This document shows positions 1 to 9,349 of a DNA stretch of 64,000 bases, in pieces. A model generated the notes under the pieces. That model had not been told where the DNA came from. It was given only the letters and a program-made list of their open reading frames with translations, and did no database searches. Origin of the DNA: JAFGXW01 sp964634385. Lineage in GTDB: Bacteria > Bacillota_I > Bacilli_A > Izemoplasmatales > Izemoplasmataceae. Positions within the stretch are counted from its first letter, which is position 1. Every line of letters begins with the position of its first letter. Location: the NCBI GenBank assembly GCA_964634385.1, contig CAZWIZ010000008.1, positions 1 through 64,000 of the forward strand. The letters are read 5' to 3'. The translations under genes and the position numbers were made by a program.

Positions 1-4
1 AAAT

Positions 5-1285
5 TTAATCGTTTTTTTGTTTGTTATCTTTTGCTGGATTAAGTATTAAATTAAGTGTAATTCCTACGAGAGCTGCTAAACTCATTCCTGATAAACTAAC
101 CGAAGAGTTTAATTCAATAACTGCTCCACCAAGTCCTACTACTAACATACCTCCAACTATAATTAAGTTTTTCATATTAGCTAAATTAACCTTGGCTTCA
201 ACCAATACTTTAACACCATTCCCAGCTATAAGCCCATATAAAATAATTGTCATTCCACCAAGTACTCCAGATGGAATGCTCAGAATGAATACTTGAATAA
301 CGTCTAAAAATCCAAGCATAATTGCAAAAACCGCTGCTAATCCCGTTACCCAAACACTTGCGTTTTTTGTCATTGCTACTATCCCAGTATTTTCTCCATA
401 TGTTGTATTAGCAGGTCCACCTATTGCAGCACTTACAAATGTTGCAATACCATCTCCAAATAAAGTTTTATCAAGTCCAGGATCGCTAAGCAAATCCCTT
501 CCTATTACTTCACCAAGCACTGTGTGATTTCCAATATGTTCAGCGATTGTAACAAAAGCTATTGGAGCAAAAAGTAAAACTGCAGATAAATTCATTTTAT
601 AAGTACCAATAAATCTAAAATCAGGCATAACAAATAACTTAGTACCCTCAAAAACATCATAAACATCAACAACTCCAAATACTATCGCAGTTATATATCC
701 AACAATAATAGCTACTAAAAAAGGAATGATTTTTAATAATCCTTTTCCGTAAATACTAACAATAACAACTGTTGAGAAGGTTATCAATGCGATTAGAGGT
801 GTCTTTAAATCACTTCCTCCAACTAATCCTGCACTGTTAATTGCTATTGGTGCAAGCACTAATCCAATAATAATAATCATTGGTCCTATAACTACAGGAG
901 GTAATAATCTTTTAAGCCATCCACTACCAACAAATGTTATTATTATACCTACTATTACATAAACAATTCCAACAGACATTAGTCCGAAATATGCTGCACT
1001 AAAATCTAATGAACCGTCAGCATTAACAACAGTTACCGATTGAATCGCAATAATAAAAGCAAAACTACTACCTAAAAACACTGGTGATTTCGCTTTTGTA
1101 AAAGCGATATAAATCAGTGTGCCAACACCACTTGCAACAAGAGTAACACCAACAGGTAATCCTGTTAAAATAGGAACTAAAACTGTTGCGCCAAACATAG
1201 CAAATACATGTTGTAAACTCATAAACATCCAACCTAAATAACTACTTGGTTTCTCATGAACGTCCAAAAATAATTTTTCACTCAT
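5..1285 (-). CDS. uraA: Uracil permease (NCS2 nucleobase:cation symporter)
   Basis: This 426-residue integral membrane protein of the NCS2 family imports uracil, or a related oxopurine/pyrimidine base, with a cation. The sequence has the family's many hydrophobic helices and the UraA signature GGPANTTYGENTG at about 289-301. Glu249 (AEHIG) and Glu298 (ENTG) match the two membrane glutamates that bind uracil and couple protons in E. coli UraA. It starts at an ATG with GAGGAG seven bases upstream. A hairpin terminator separates it from guaD, so it is probably transcribed on its own although it borders the purine locus. Uracil specificity is inferred from the UraA/PyrP-type signature; transport of xanthine or urate cannot be excluded from sequence alone. 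Confidence 0.88.
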   Translation of the reverse strand: MSEKLFLDVHEKPSSYLGWMFMSLQHVFAMFGATVLVPILTGLPVGVTLVASGVGTLIYIAFTKAKSPVFLGSSFAFIIAIQSVTVVNADGSLDFSAAYFGLMSVGIVYVIVGIIITFVGSGWLKRLLPPVVIGPMIIIIGLVLAPIAINSAGLVGGSDLKTPLIALITFSTVVIVSIYGKGLLKIIPFLVAIIVGYITAIVFGVVDVYDVFEGTKLFVMPDFRFIGTYKMNLSAVLLFAPIAFVTIAEHIGNHTVLGEVIGRDLLSDPGLDKTLFGDGIATFVSAAIGGPANTTYGENTGIVAMTKNASVWVTGLAAVFAIMLGFLDVIQVFILSIPSGVLGGMTIILYGLIAGNGVKVLVEAKVNLANMKNLIIVGGMLVVGLGGAVIELNSSVSLSGMSLAALVGITLNLILNPAKDNKQKND

Positions 1286-1386
1286 AACTTCACTCCTCGT
1301 ATAATTCTCAATTAACGTAATGCAATATTTTACTTATTAATAGTTATAAAAAAGTCTATTAATATAATAATTATATAAAAAGAGAT

Positions 1387-1405
1387 GCAGGTAAAAATTA
1401 CCTGC
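1387..1405 (-). terminator. Intrinsic terminator after guaD
   Basis: An 8-bp perfect stem (GCAGGTAA/TTACCTGC, loop of three) is followed on the minus strand by a T-rich run. It lies between guaD and uraA and is the likely end of the long purine operon. Confidence 0.75.
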
Positions 1406-1427
1406 AATTTCTTTTTATATTCTGTTC

Positions 1428-1892
1428 TTAATACTCTACTTTATTATTTTTTTTACTCCACTCTTTAAATGGAGTAACACATTCTTCTCGATCTATCTTA
1501 ATTACTTTAACTTGATTTTTATTTGCTTTTCCTTGTATAACATCATAAATATATTGATCATCAAATCCGATATCAGCAGCATCATAACGAGTTGCTCCAT
1601 AATATAAGGTTTTCATTTTAGCCCAATGGATAGCTGCAAAGCACATTGGACATGGTTCACATTGAGAATATATTTCACAATCAGATAAATCAAATCTTCC
1701 AAGTAATTTACTTGCTTTTCTAATAGCAACTATTTCTGCATGCGCTGTAGGATCATTAGATTCTACAACATGGTTATGTCCTACAGCTATTATTTCTCCA
1801 TCTTTAACAATAACCGCTCCGAAAGGTCCACCATCATCTGCTCGCATACCTTTGAATGCTTCTTCAACTGCGACTTTCATATACTTATTCAT
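1428..1892 (-). CDS. guaD: Guanine deaminase (cytidine-deaminase-like fold)
   Basis: This 154-residue soluble zinc enzyme converts guanine to xanthine plus ammonia. It has the deaminase motifs HAE (51-53, with the catalytic Glu53) and PCPMC (80-84) that hold the zinc. The FDD segment near 123 and the C-terminal PFKEW are typical of the short GuaD type of Bacillus rather than tRNA adenosine deaminase, and the length is close to the 156 residues of B. subtilis GuaD. It is the last gene of the purine locus, 30 bases after ygeW, and would feed guanine into the xanthine route alongside adenine deaminase. Broader nucleoside deaminase activity is the main alternative. Confidence 0.88.
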   Translation of the reverse strand: MNKYMKVAVEEAFKGMRADDGGPFGAVIVKDGEIIAVGHNHVVESNDPTAHAEIVAIRKASKLLGRFDLSDCEIYSQCEPCPMCFAAIHWAKMKTLYYGATRYDAADIGFDDQYIYDVIQGKANKNQVKVIKIDREECVTPFKEWSKKNNKVEY

Positions 1893-1922
1893 ACAACACC
1901 TCTCTTTTTATTTTTTAATGAC

Positions 1923-2906
1923 CTATTTATTACCGATTGTCATTACCATTACAGCTTTTGCTGTATGAAGTCTATTTTCTGCCTCTTGATAGACAATTGA
2001 ATGTGGTCCATCAATAACACTATCTTCTACTTCGTTTCCTCTATCAGCCGGTAAAGCATGCATATAATATACGTTTGGATTTGCTAATGAAATCATTTCT
2101 TCTGTACATTTCCAACCTTTATATGATTCTAATAGATCATCAATAACGGCATCACTTTGATTGTTTACCCAGCTACCCCAGTTTTTAGGGATAACAACAT
2201 CTGCATTTGTAAATGCTTCTTTCATATCATGAGTAATTTTAAAAGTTCCACCATTTTCAAGAGCATTTTTTTTAGCTTTTTCAATTGCCCAATCTGGCAA
2301 ATCGTAACCTTCAGGATATGCTAATGTTACATCCATACCATATCTTGGGAATAATAAAATTTGGGTAAGTGGCACAGAAATAGGCTTTTTATGAGTACTT
2401 GCATAAGCCCAAATAATTGAAACTTTTAATTTTTTAGTAGTTTCAGTTTTTTCTTGAATAGTCATTAAGTCAGCTAACCCTTGCATTGGATGATATAAAT
2501 CATCTTGTAAACTAATAATTGGAACAGTTGAATATTTTGCCATTTTATTTAAAAATTCATTTCCTACTTCCCAAAAACAGTTTCTACACGCAATAGCGTG
2601 TCCATAACTTGATAAGATAACTGCTGTATCTTTTGCACTTTCACCATGAGATATTTGCATAGTTGAAGTATCTAAAAATGTAGCATGTCCACCAAGTTGT
2701 GCAAGTCCTGCTTCCATTGAATTTCTTGTTCTTGTTGATTGTTCAAAAAACATATTAAATGATGTTTTATTTTCTAAATATGGAGTAGGAACATTTGTTT
2801 TAAATTTTTCTTTTAAATCATAAGATACTTCTAATAATTTGTCAATTTGTTCTTTACTCCAATCTTCTAGTGTAATAAAGTGTTTACCTTTATATAATGG
2901 TTTCAT
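1923..2906 (-). CDS. ygeW: YgeW-type carbamoyltransferase
   Basis: This 327-residue member of the aspartate/ornithine carbamoyltransferase family is related to the knotted YgeW enzymes. It has the carbamoyl-phosphate motif STRT at 57-60, HPMQ at 139-142 and HALPADRG at 283-290, which marks YgeW-like proteins rather than OTCase or ATCase. E. coli YgeW is about 70 residues longer, so this is a compact version. Its place between ygeY and guaD fits the proposed role in anaerobic purine breakdown: phosphorolysis of a ureido intermediate to carbamoyl phosphate, from which ATP could be made. No carbamate kinase gene is present in this window, so that step must be encoded elsewhere. The substrate is inferred from context only. 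Confidence 0.82.
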   Translation of the reverse strand: MKPLYKGKHFITLEDWSKEQIDKLLEVSYDLKEKFKTNVPTPYLENKTSFNMFFEQSTRTRNSMEAGLAQLGGHATFLDTSTMQISHGESAKDTAVILSSYGHAIACRNCFWEVGNEFLNKMAKYSTVPIISLQDDLYHPMQGLADLMTIQEKTETTKKLKVSIIWAYASTHKKPISVPLTQILLFPRYGMDVTLAYPEGYDLPDWAIEKAKKNALENGGTFKITHDMKEAFTNADVVIPKNWGSWVNNQSDAVIDDLLESYKGWKCTEEMISLANPNVYYMHALPADRGNEVEDSVIDGPHSIVYQEAENRLHTAKAVMVMTIGNK

Positions 2907-2916
2907 ATTATATCTC

Positions 2917-4131
2917 CTATTTCTTTTTATTTACATACATCAATGGAATAGCCGCATACATTGCTGCCGCCATAACTAATTCACTTTTATATGTTACTTC
3001 ATTCGGCGCATGTGCTTGATCTTCATGACCAGGCCCAAATCCCACACATGGAATTCCATAGCGTCCCATAATTGATACACCATTAGTTGAAAAAGTCCAC
3101 TTGTCGACTAATGGTTTTTTTGAAAACAATCCAACATATGCATCAACAGCAGATTGTGTTACATCGTGATTCTCATCAAGTACCCAAGTTGGAAAATACG
3201 ATTTAGTTGGATAAACAAGACCAGTATAAGCCGCTCTTGCATAATCATACATTTCAACAACTGCTCCAGAATCTTTAACTGATTTTAAGTTTCTTATTTC
3301 TTCTAAAGCTGTTTCGAAAGTTTCACCATCTGTTAATCGACGATCTATTGAAATTGAACAACCGTCAGCTACAGCACAACGTGATGGTGAACTAAAAAAT
3401 ACTTCACTAACTGTTAATGTTCCTTTACCTAAAAAATCATTATCTAATAATCTATTATTTAATTCTTTTAATTCTAATAAAATAGGTGCCATTTTAAAAA
3501 TTGCATTATCTCCTCTTTCGGGAGCTGATCCATGACAACTAATTCCGTGAGTTGTAACTTTTATTTCCATTCTACCACGATGACCACGATAAATATTACA
3601 AGAAGTAGGTTCGGTTATAACAACAAATTCTGGTAATATTTTATCTTCTTCTACGATATATTGCCAACAAAGACCATCACAATCTTCTTCTTGAACAGTT
3701 CCCGTAACTAATAATGTATAATCATCTTCTAAGTTTAAATCTTTAATGATTTTACCGGCATAAACCATTGAAGCCATTCCACCTTCTTGATCACTTCCGC
3801 CGCGTCCTCCAATTAATTCTTCATCTTCAAAACCAAGATGAGGGTCAAATGTCCAGTTATCCAGATTTCCAACACCTACAGTATCAATATGAGCGTCCAT
3901 CGCTATTAAATGTTTACCATGACCTATATATCCTAAAATATTACCCATAGGATCTATTTCTATTTTATCAAATCCTACTTTTTCCATCTCTTCTTTAATT
4001 CTTAATATTACTTTTTCTTCATTACTACTTTCACTTGGAATAGCAATCATATCACGTAAAAACTTTGTAATATCAGCTTTATATGATTCTGCTTTTTCTA
4101 ATATCTCTTTAAAATTTACATTCATAATCAT
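2917..4131 (-). CDS. ygeY: YgeY-type M20 metallohydrolase
   Basis: This 404-residue M20-family hydrolase belongs to the selenium-metabolism-associated YgeY group, which opens amide or ureido bonds in purine breakdown clusters. Visible motifs are the metal ligands in AHIDTVG (about 80), GRGGSDQEGGMA (about 109-120), QEEDCDG (about 147) and HEDQAHAPNE near the C-terminus. The dimer-interface segment contains GHRGRMEI and HGISCHGSAPERGDNA. The ribosome site AAAGGA overlaps the stop of the preceding PLP-enzyme gene, and the two-base gap suggests translational coupling. A second in-frame ATG two codons later is an alternative start. The exact substrate (a ureido-diaminopropionate-type compound) is inferred from the neighbourhood. 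Confidence 0.85.
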   Translation of the reverse strand: MIMNVNFKEILEKAESYKADITKFLRDMIAIPSESSNEEKVILRIKEEMEKVGFDKIEIDPMGNILGYIGHGKHLIAMDAHIDTVGVGNLDNWTFDPHLGFEDEELIGGRGGSDQEGGMASMVYAGKIIKDLNLEDDYTLLVTGTVQEEDCDGLCWQYIVEEDKILPEFVVITEPTSCNIYRGHRGRMEIKVTTHGISCHGSAPERGDNAIFKMAPILLELKELNNRLLDNDFLGKGTLTVSEVFFSSPSRCAVADGCSISIDRRLTDGETFETALEEIRNLKSVKDSGAVVEMYDYARAAYTGLVYPTKSYFPTWVLDENHDVTQSAVDAYVGLFSKKPLVDKWTFSTNGVSIMGRYGIPCVGFGPGHEDQAHAPNEVTYKSELVMAAAMYAAIPLMYVNKKK

Positions 4132-4133
4132 AC

Positions 4134-5495
4134 CTATCCTTTACGCATTTTAGTAATGTTTTTATCGATTTCAATTATTTTGTGATATTCATTAGCCCAA
4201 AACTCCGGTTTTTTCATTGAATCAAGATATTCTTGTTTATATCCGAATTTTAGCCAATCTTTTTCTTTTTGAATAAATAGTTTTTCTTTTTGAGATGGGC
4301 TTCTATAATCAACGATATCTTCAACACCATTCTTTCTAAATACATCAGTAAACCATCTATCTAATACAAAATCTTCAATTTCTAAATATCTTCTATCTAA
4401 ATCAACCATAACACTTTCATATCTATCAAAACCGTCAGTTGCGATAGTAACGATATTATCTCCAAGTCCTAATTTTAAATATTTAGCCATTTTAATAGCG
4501 CCAATAATATTACAAATACCTGAAGGTCCAAATAATTCTCTCATTGATTCAGCTACTTTTCTATCAACACCATTTTTAACTAAAGTATCAATTCCATCAT
4601 GAATAACTTTTAAACCTCTAACTGTATCATCATCTTTAATTAAAACGATAAAATCTGTATTTAAAGGATTATGAATTAATGTAATCATTTTATCTCCAAT
4701 ACCTTCAATACGGTGTTGCCCTCTACCACCATTCATTAATGTTGAACATTCATATGGTTCTAATGCAGCAATTTTTGATTCTGGAAAAACTGTTTTTATA
4801 TGATCTCCAGCCGCTAATGTTCCAGCACTACCAGGTGCTGACACAAAACAAGCTATACGTCCGTTTCCGATTCCTTTTACAGCTTCAACTGCACTTCCAC
4901 CAGTAACGTGGCGATGCCAACGATAATTAGGAAATAACTCAAATTGTGCTAAAGATCTTGTTGATGGATCTTTCTTTAATTCATAAGTTCTTTCTAGAGT
5001 AAGAATTACATCAGATTCTGTTCCTGGTGTTAAATCAAGTTTAGCACCATATTTTTCAATTCTATCATATCTTTCTTTACTCATGTTATCAGGCATGATA
5101 ACTATTGCATCATATTTCATTAAATTACAAATATATGCAACTCCAATACCAAAATTACCAGTTGATGGTCCTAAAATAGTATGTTCTCCAGCTACAATGC
5201 TACCATCAATGCTTCCTTCTATTAAAGTTGAATATGCTGCCCCAACTTTATGTGATCCTGAAGGAATATATTTTCCTAACATAACAACTATATTAGCATC
5301 TACTCCAGTAAGTTCTTTAGGTAATACTATTTTATGAACTTGATTATTTTCGTTTTTCCAATTTATGTTAAATAAATTAATTGGATCTAATTCATCATCT
5401 TTTAATGCTTTTAATGCTTTTTTTCTAATGTCCTTATCAATTTTATCAGGATGTAACATTTCCTCATAAGTAGGACCAAATGGAATATTGTTCAT
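4134..5495 (-). CDS. PLP-dependent fold-type-II lyase/synthase-like enzyme of the purine locus
   Basis: This 453-residue enzyme is of the cysteine synthase/threonine dehydratase superfamily. The PLP lysine is probably Lys83 in PSGSHKVGAAYS. The substrate loop is STGNFGIG (111-118), and a glycine-rich phosphate-binding loop SAPGSAGT follows near 210. It is longer than a standard beta-eliminating lyase because of a C-terminal extension of about 60 residues. It sits between ygeY and a threonine-synthase-like gene, where E. coli-type clusters carry diaminopropionate ammonia-lyase (YgeX). It lacks the typical YgeX N-terminus, so the name is not transferred. Action on 2,3-diaminopropionate or a carbamoylated form to give pyruvate and ammonia is a context-based guess. 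Confidence 0.8.
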   Translation of the reverse strand: MNNIPFGPTYEEMLHPDKIDKDIRKKALKALKDDELDPINLFNINWKNENNQVHKIVLPKELTGVDANIVVMLGKYIPSGSHKVGAAYSTLIEGSIDGSIVAGEHTILGPSTGNFGIGVAYICNLMKYDAIVIMPDNMSKERYDRIEKYGAKLDLTPGTESDVILTLERTYELKKDPSTRSLAQFELFPNYRWHRHVTGGSAVEAVKGIGNGRIACFVSAPGSAGTLAAGDHIKTVFPESKIAALEPYECSTLMNGGRGQHRIEGIGDKMITLIHNPLNTDFIVLIKDDDTVRGLKVIHDGIDTLVKNGVDRKVAESMRELFGPSGICNIIGAIKMAKYLKLGLGDNIVTIATDGFDRYESVMVDLDRRYLEIEDFVLDRWFTDVFRKNGVEDIVDYRSPSQKEKLFIQKEKDWLKFGYKQEYLDSMKKPEFWANEYHKIIEIDKNITKMRKG

Positions 5496-5510
5496 TCTTT
5501 CACCTCGTTT

Positions 5511-6740
5511 TTATTTTATATACTTAATTAATTCTTGTAAGTCTGGCCCTAAAGAAAGCGGCGCTTCTGTTGCTTGTAGCGCATTCACTGTGTCTTTTAG
5601 ACCATTACCTGTAACAATTACAGTTACACTTTCGGTATGTTGTATTATACCTTGCTGTAATGCATTTATCACTCCTGCGAAACCTGCAACACCTGCAGGC
5701 TCACCAAATATCCCTTCTTTCGATCCTAAGATTTTCATTGCTTTTAAAATTTCACTATCACTTACAGTAATCCATGTTCCCTTTGATTTTTTGACAGCAT
5801 TTTGTGCTTTTATCGGATTTCTAGGAATCCCTACAGCAATACTATCAGCAATCGTTTTTTCTTCTGCTTCTACTATTGGACAATCATTTATATAAGCAGT
5901 ATAAAAAGGACTACATCCCTCACTTTGAACACCGAGTATTCTTGGTATTTTATCAATTAATCCAATCATAAATAAATCATAAAATCCTTTGTATACTCCG
6001 CCAATTGTACAACCGTCTCCAACAGATACACTAACCCAGTCAGTTACTTTAAAATCTAGCTGTTCAGCTATTTCTAAAGCTACGGTTTTTTTACCCTCAA
6101 CTAAATGAGGATTTATAGCAGCGTTTCGGTTATACCATCCAAAATGATTAATAGCTGCTTTAGATAATTTGAAAGTATCTTTATAGTCACCTTCAACGCT
6201 TATCACTTGTGCTCCATAAATAAGTAACTGTGATAACTTACCTAATGGTGCTCTTTTTGGGACAAAAATAACTGTTTCGAGTCCCATTCTAGCAGCATTT
6301 CCTGCTAGACTTGATGCGGCATTTCCTGTAGAACTACAGGAAATGACTTTAGCATTTTCTTCTATGGCTTTCATAACAGCTACCGCTGATGCTCGATCTT
6401 TTAAAGAAGCTGTCGGATTAAGTCCTTCATCTTTTAAATATAATTCTTTTAAACCTAATTCTTTTTTTAAATGAATTGATTTATAAAGTGGTGTCCATCC
6501 TACTTTAAGAGTATCACTAAAATCTCGATCCTTAACACTCATTAAATACTTATAACGCCACATTGTGAAATCGATATTGTTTTTAAAATATTCTTTATTT
6601 ATTACTTTTTTTAATTTTTCATAATCATAATTAATATCTAAAATACCTTTTTCACCACATTCATCACATGTATTTATTATTAGATCTTTATCAAATATTT
6701 TATGACATATTGTACACTCATAATTTTTTACGTATTTCAC
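5511..6740 (-). CDS. Threonine-synthase-like PLP enzyme with N-terminal zinc ribbon
   Basis: This 409-residue fold-type-II PLP enzyme begins with a four-cysteine zinc ribbon (Cys9, Cys12, Cys25, Cys28) as in archaeal-type threonine synthases. It then has NPTASLKDRAS, with the PLP lysine at about 114, the asparagine loop SSTGNAASS, and VGDGCTIGG for cofactor phosphate binding. By sequence alone an annotator would call it threonine synthase. Its position within the purine locus, between adenine deaminase and a second PLP enzyme, with no homoserine pathway genes nearby, argues for a catabolic beta- or gamma-elimination or replacement on an amino acid from purine breakdown. The start is an ATG after a modest ribosome site. 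Function is uncertain. Confidence 0.78.
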   Translation of the reverse strand: MKYVKNYECTICHKIFDKDLIINTCDECGEKGILDINYDYEKLKKVINKEYFKNNIDFTMWRYKYLMSVKDRDFSDTLKVGWTPLYKSIHLKKELGLKELYLKDEGLNPTASLKDRASAVAVMKAIEENAKVISCSSTGNAASSLAGNAARMGLETVIFVPKRAPLGKLSQLLIYGAQVISVEGDYKDTFKLSKAAINHFGWYNRNAAINPHLVEGKKTVALEIAEQLDFKVTDWVSVSVGDGCTIGGVYKGFYDLFMIGLIDKIPRILGVQSEGCSPFYTAYINDCPIVEAEEKTIADSIAVGIPRNPIKAQNAVKKSKGTWITVSDSEILKAMKILGSKEGIFGEPAGVAGFAGVINALQQGIIQHTESVTVIVTGNGLKDTVNALQATEAPLSLGPDLQELIKYIK

Positions 6741-6772
6741 TTTATATCACCATTTTCATTTATTATTATAAT

Positions 6773-8485
6773 TTACTCTTCTAAAGACACTAGTTTAAAT
6801 TCAGTAACGTCAAATAACCCTTTATCAGTTAATTTAAGTTCTGGAATAACTGGTAAAGACATAAATGCTAAACTTAAAAAAGCATCATCAACTTTTTTAT
6901 TTACACCCATTTCACGAGCTTTTTTACCCATGAAATTAAGTTTTTGTTCAATTTCTTTAACATCTGTATTGGTCATTAATCCCGCGACCTCAAGGCGAAT
7001 ACTATCAATTATTTCACCATTATTAACTAAAGTAATTCCTCCTTGAATTCTTTCAATTTCTTTCATGGCTATTTTCATATCTTCATCATTATCACCTATA
7101 ATTATTAAGTTATGAGAATCATGAGAAATAGTCATAGCTACCGCTCCATTTTTAAGTCCATATCCTTCTACTAATCCAAGACCAACATTACCAGTTTGAT
7201 GGTGTCTTTCTACAACCGCGAGTTTTAAAATATCAACAGAATTATCGTTTTTGTATAACCCATCTTCAATGATTACTTCTCTAATTACTTTTGTTGTGGT
7301 CACATTTTTAGGTATTAGTTGAATAACTTTAACTTTGTTGTTTTTTAGTTTTATATCAAAAGATACCTTATTACTATCTTTAATGTTTACTGTATTAGTT
7401 ACATATCCATTTGTATAAAGAACTGAATCAAATAAAGCTTTATTTCCTTTAGCTACCAATTCACCTTTAATAAACACTTCATCAATATTAATATCTTTCA
7501 AAGAATCAAAAACTACTAAATCGGCATCATACCCAGGAGCTATAGCTCCAATTTTATCTAAATGATAACAAGTTGCTGTATTGATAGTCGCCATTTGAAT
7601 AGCTGTTATTGGATCTACACCATTTTCGATTGCTAATTTGATATTAAAGTTAATATGTCCTTCTTTTGCAATATCTTCTGAATGCTTATCATCTGTACAA
7701 AATAATAACCATCGGCTATTTTCTTTCGTAACACCTTTAGACAAAACTTTAACATTTCTCGTAGCCGATCCTTCTCTTAAATGAATGTACATCCCTCTAG
7801 CTACTTTTTCTTCTAATTCTTCAACAACAGTACATTCGTGATCAGTTTTTATTCCTGAAAGTTTATAAGCATTCAATTGTTTTCCTGTCACGCTTGGAGC
7901 GTGACCATCTTTAACAAATCCAGCCATATATTCTAGTTTTTTATGAACTTCAGGGTCTCCAAAAATAACTCCAGGATAATTCATAACTTCTCCTAAACCT
8001 AAAACGCCTTTTGCATTTTTGATTTCATTAATGTCACTTGATGATATTACGGCCCCGCTTGTTTCAAAAGCTGTAGCAGGAACACAAGAAGGTATCATAA
8101 TATTGACATTTAGCGGACCAAATATACTTGAAAAAATCATGTATTTAATTCCTTCTACCCCACTAACATTAGCTATCTCATGCGGATCTGCGACAATTGT
8201 AGTTGTCCCTTTTGGCACAATTATTTTAGCAAATTGAGGTGGTGTTAACATTGATGATTCAATATGAACATGACCATCTATAAACCCGGGAGCAACAAAT
8301 CGATTTTTGAGATCAATTTCTTTTACACCATTATATGAACCTATCCCAACGATTGTTCCATTTGTAATAGCAATATCATTTTGTTCTATTCTACTTGTAA
8401 AAACATTTATTATTTTACAGTTTTTTAGAACTAAATCCGCTAACACATCTCCTCTTGCAACTTCAACAAGTTTTATTGTATCCAT
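6773..8485 (-). CDS. ade: Adenine deaminase
   Basis: This 570-residue amidohydrolase converts adenine to hypoxanthine and ammonia, supplying the hydroxylases encoded next to it. The N-terminal metal-binding motif is GFIDGHVHIESS (68-78), followed by VADPHEIANV. Near the C-terminus GAVAMTISHDSHNLI is diagnostic of bacterial Ade. Length is in the usual 570-600 range. It lies between the threonine-synthase-like gene and the FAD subunit of hydroxylase 1 with short gaps, so it belongs to the operon. Identification by sequence is strong. Confidence 0.93.
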   Translation of the reverse strand: MDTIKLVEVARGDVLADLVLKNCKIINVFTSRIEQNDIAITNGTIVGIGSYNGVKEIDLKNRFVAPGFIDGHVHIESSMLTPPQFAKIIVPKGTTTIVADPHEIANVSGVEGIKYMIFSSIFGPLNVNIMIPSCVPATAFETSGAVISSSDINEIKNAKGVLGLGEVMNYPGVIFGDPEVHKKLEYMAGFVKDGHAPSVTGKQLNAYKLSGIKTDHECTVVEELEEKVARGMYIHLREGSATRNVKVLSKGVTKENSRWLLFCTDDKHSEDIAKEGHINFNIKLAIENGVDPITAIQMATINTATCYHLDKIGAIAPGYDADLVVFDSLKDINIDEVFIKGELVAKGNKALFDSVLYTNGYVTNTVNIKDSNKVSFDIKLKNNKVKVIQLIPKNVTTTKVIREVIIEDGLYKNDNSVDILKLAVVERHHQTGNVGLGLVEGYGLKNGAVAMTISHDSHNLIIIGDNDEDMKIAMKEIERIQGGITLVNNGEIIDSIRLEVAGLMTNTDVKEIEQKLNFMGKKAREMGVNKKVDDAFLSLAFMSLPVIPELKLTDKGLFDVTEFKLVSLEE

Positions 8486-8509
8486 AGTCTACCTCACTTT
8501 CTCCAATTT

Positions 8510-9349
8510 TTATAAATTTAGAATAAATTCCTCTAATAAATTTATAGCAACTTTTTTACGATAATCTTTATTTGACCTTTGATCATCAATCGGTCTAACA
8601 AATTCACCATATTGATTTAAGATATCTTGAATATTTGATTTCAAATCAGCAACAGAAGTTCCTATTATTTTATTTTCTATATCATTTTTTCTGACTACAG
8701 TTGGACCAACAGCTCCAAATGAGATTCTAAAATCTTGGATTAAATTATTCTTTATTTTAACAGCTCCAGCAAAAGAAACTTTGGAAATAGCATCCGCTTT
8801 TCTTCCACCAACTTTTTTAAAACTGAAATTAGAAAAATTATTAATAGGTATTTTTATTTCTATTATCATTTCATCTTTATGCAATTCCTTTTTTCCTGGT
8901 CCAAGAATAAATTCTTCAATCGGAATTTCTCTAACACTTTTAATGCTTTGTAAAATCACAAGTGCATTAAGAACATATAAGACAGGTAACGAGTCTCCCG
9001 CCGGTGATGCATTACCAATATTACCACCAATAGTCGCCATATTTCTTATCGCTGGCGAGGCCATTATTTCAAGTGCTTCAACTAATAGTTTAGGCGTTAA
9101 TTCATGATGTTTTAATTCTTCTAGAGTCATCAAACTTCCAATATGTATATATCCATCTTCTTGATTAATATATTTCAATTCTTTTAAATTAGATATTAAT
9201 AATATATCTTCTTTAAATTTTGGTAATGTATTACTCCACGCTCTATTTTGAACCATTAAATCTGTTCCACCAGCTAAAACTTTATAATTACCATCATTTA
9301 ATAAATTTAATGCTTCTAGTAATGTTTTTGCGGTTATATTTTTCACCAA
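8510..9349 (-). CDS. xdhB: Molybdenum hydroxylase 1, FAD-binding subunit
   Basis: This 279-residue middle subunit of a xanthine dehydrogenase-type complex passes electrons from the Fe-S subunit through FAD to NAD(P) or another acceptor. The FAD-binding motifs are LAGGTDLMV (about 24-32), IGSLMTLEEL and RNMATIGGNIGNASPAGD (about 99-116), the usual two contacts of the PCMH-type fold. The first codons overlap the end of the Fe-S gene by seven bases, showing tight coupling. Order in transcription is Mo, Fe-S, FAD, the reverse of hydroxylase 2 upstream. Confidence 0.9.
   Translation of the reverse strand: MVKNITAKTLLEALNLLNDGNYKVLAGGTDLMVQNRAWSNTLPKFKEDILLISNLKELKYINQEDGYIHIGSLMTLEELKHHELTPKLLVEALEIMASPAIRNMATIGGNIGNASPAGDSLPVLYVLNALVILQSIKSVREIPIEEFILGPGKKELHKDEMIIEIKIPINNFSNFSFKKVGGRKADAISKVSFAGAVKIKNNLIQDFRISFGAVGPTVVRKNDIENKIIGTSVADLKSNIQDILNQYGEFVRPIDDQRSNKDYRKKVAINLLEEFILNL

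Noticed and set aside
4134..5495. Calling this gene ygeX (diaminopropionate ammonia-lyase)
   Set aside because: It is a fold-type-II PLP enzyme in the right place, but its N-terminus, PLP motif context (PSGSHKVG) and length differ from YgeX, so only a generic name is supported.
1923..6740. Carbamate kinase completing ATP recovery in the purine locus
   Set aside because: No protein in the window has the amino-acid-kinase motifs expected; it may be encoded elsewhere.
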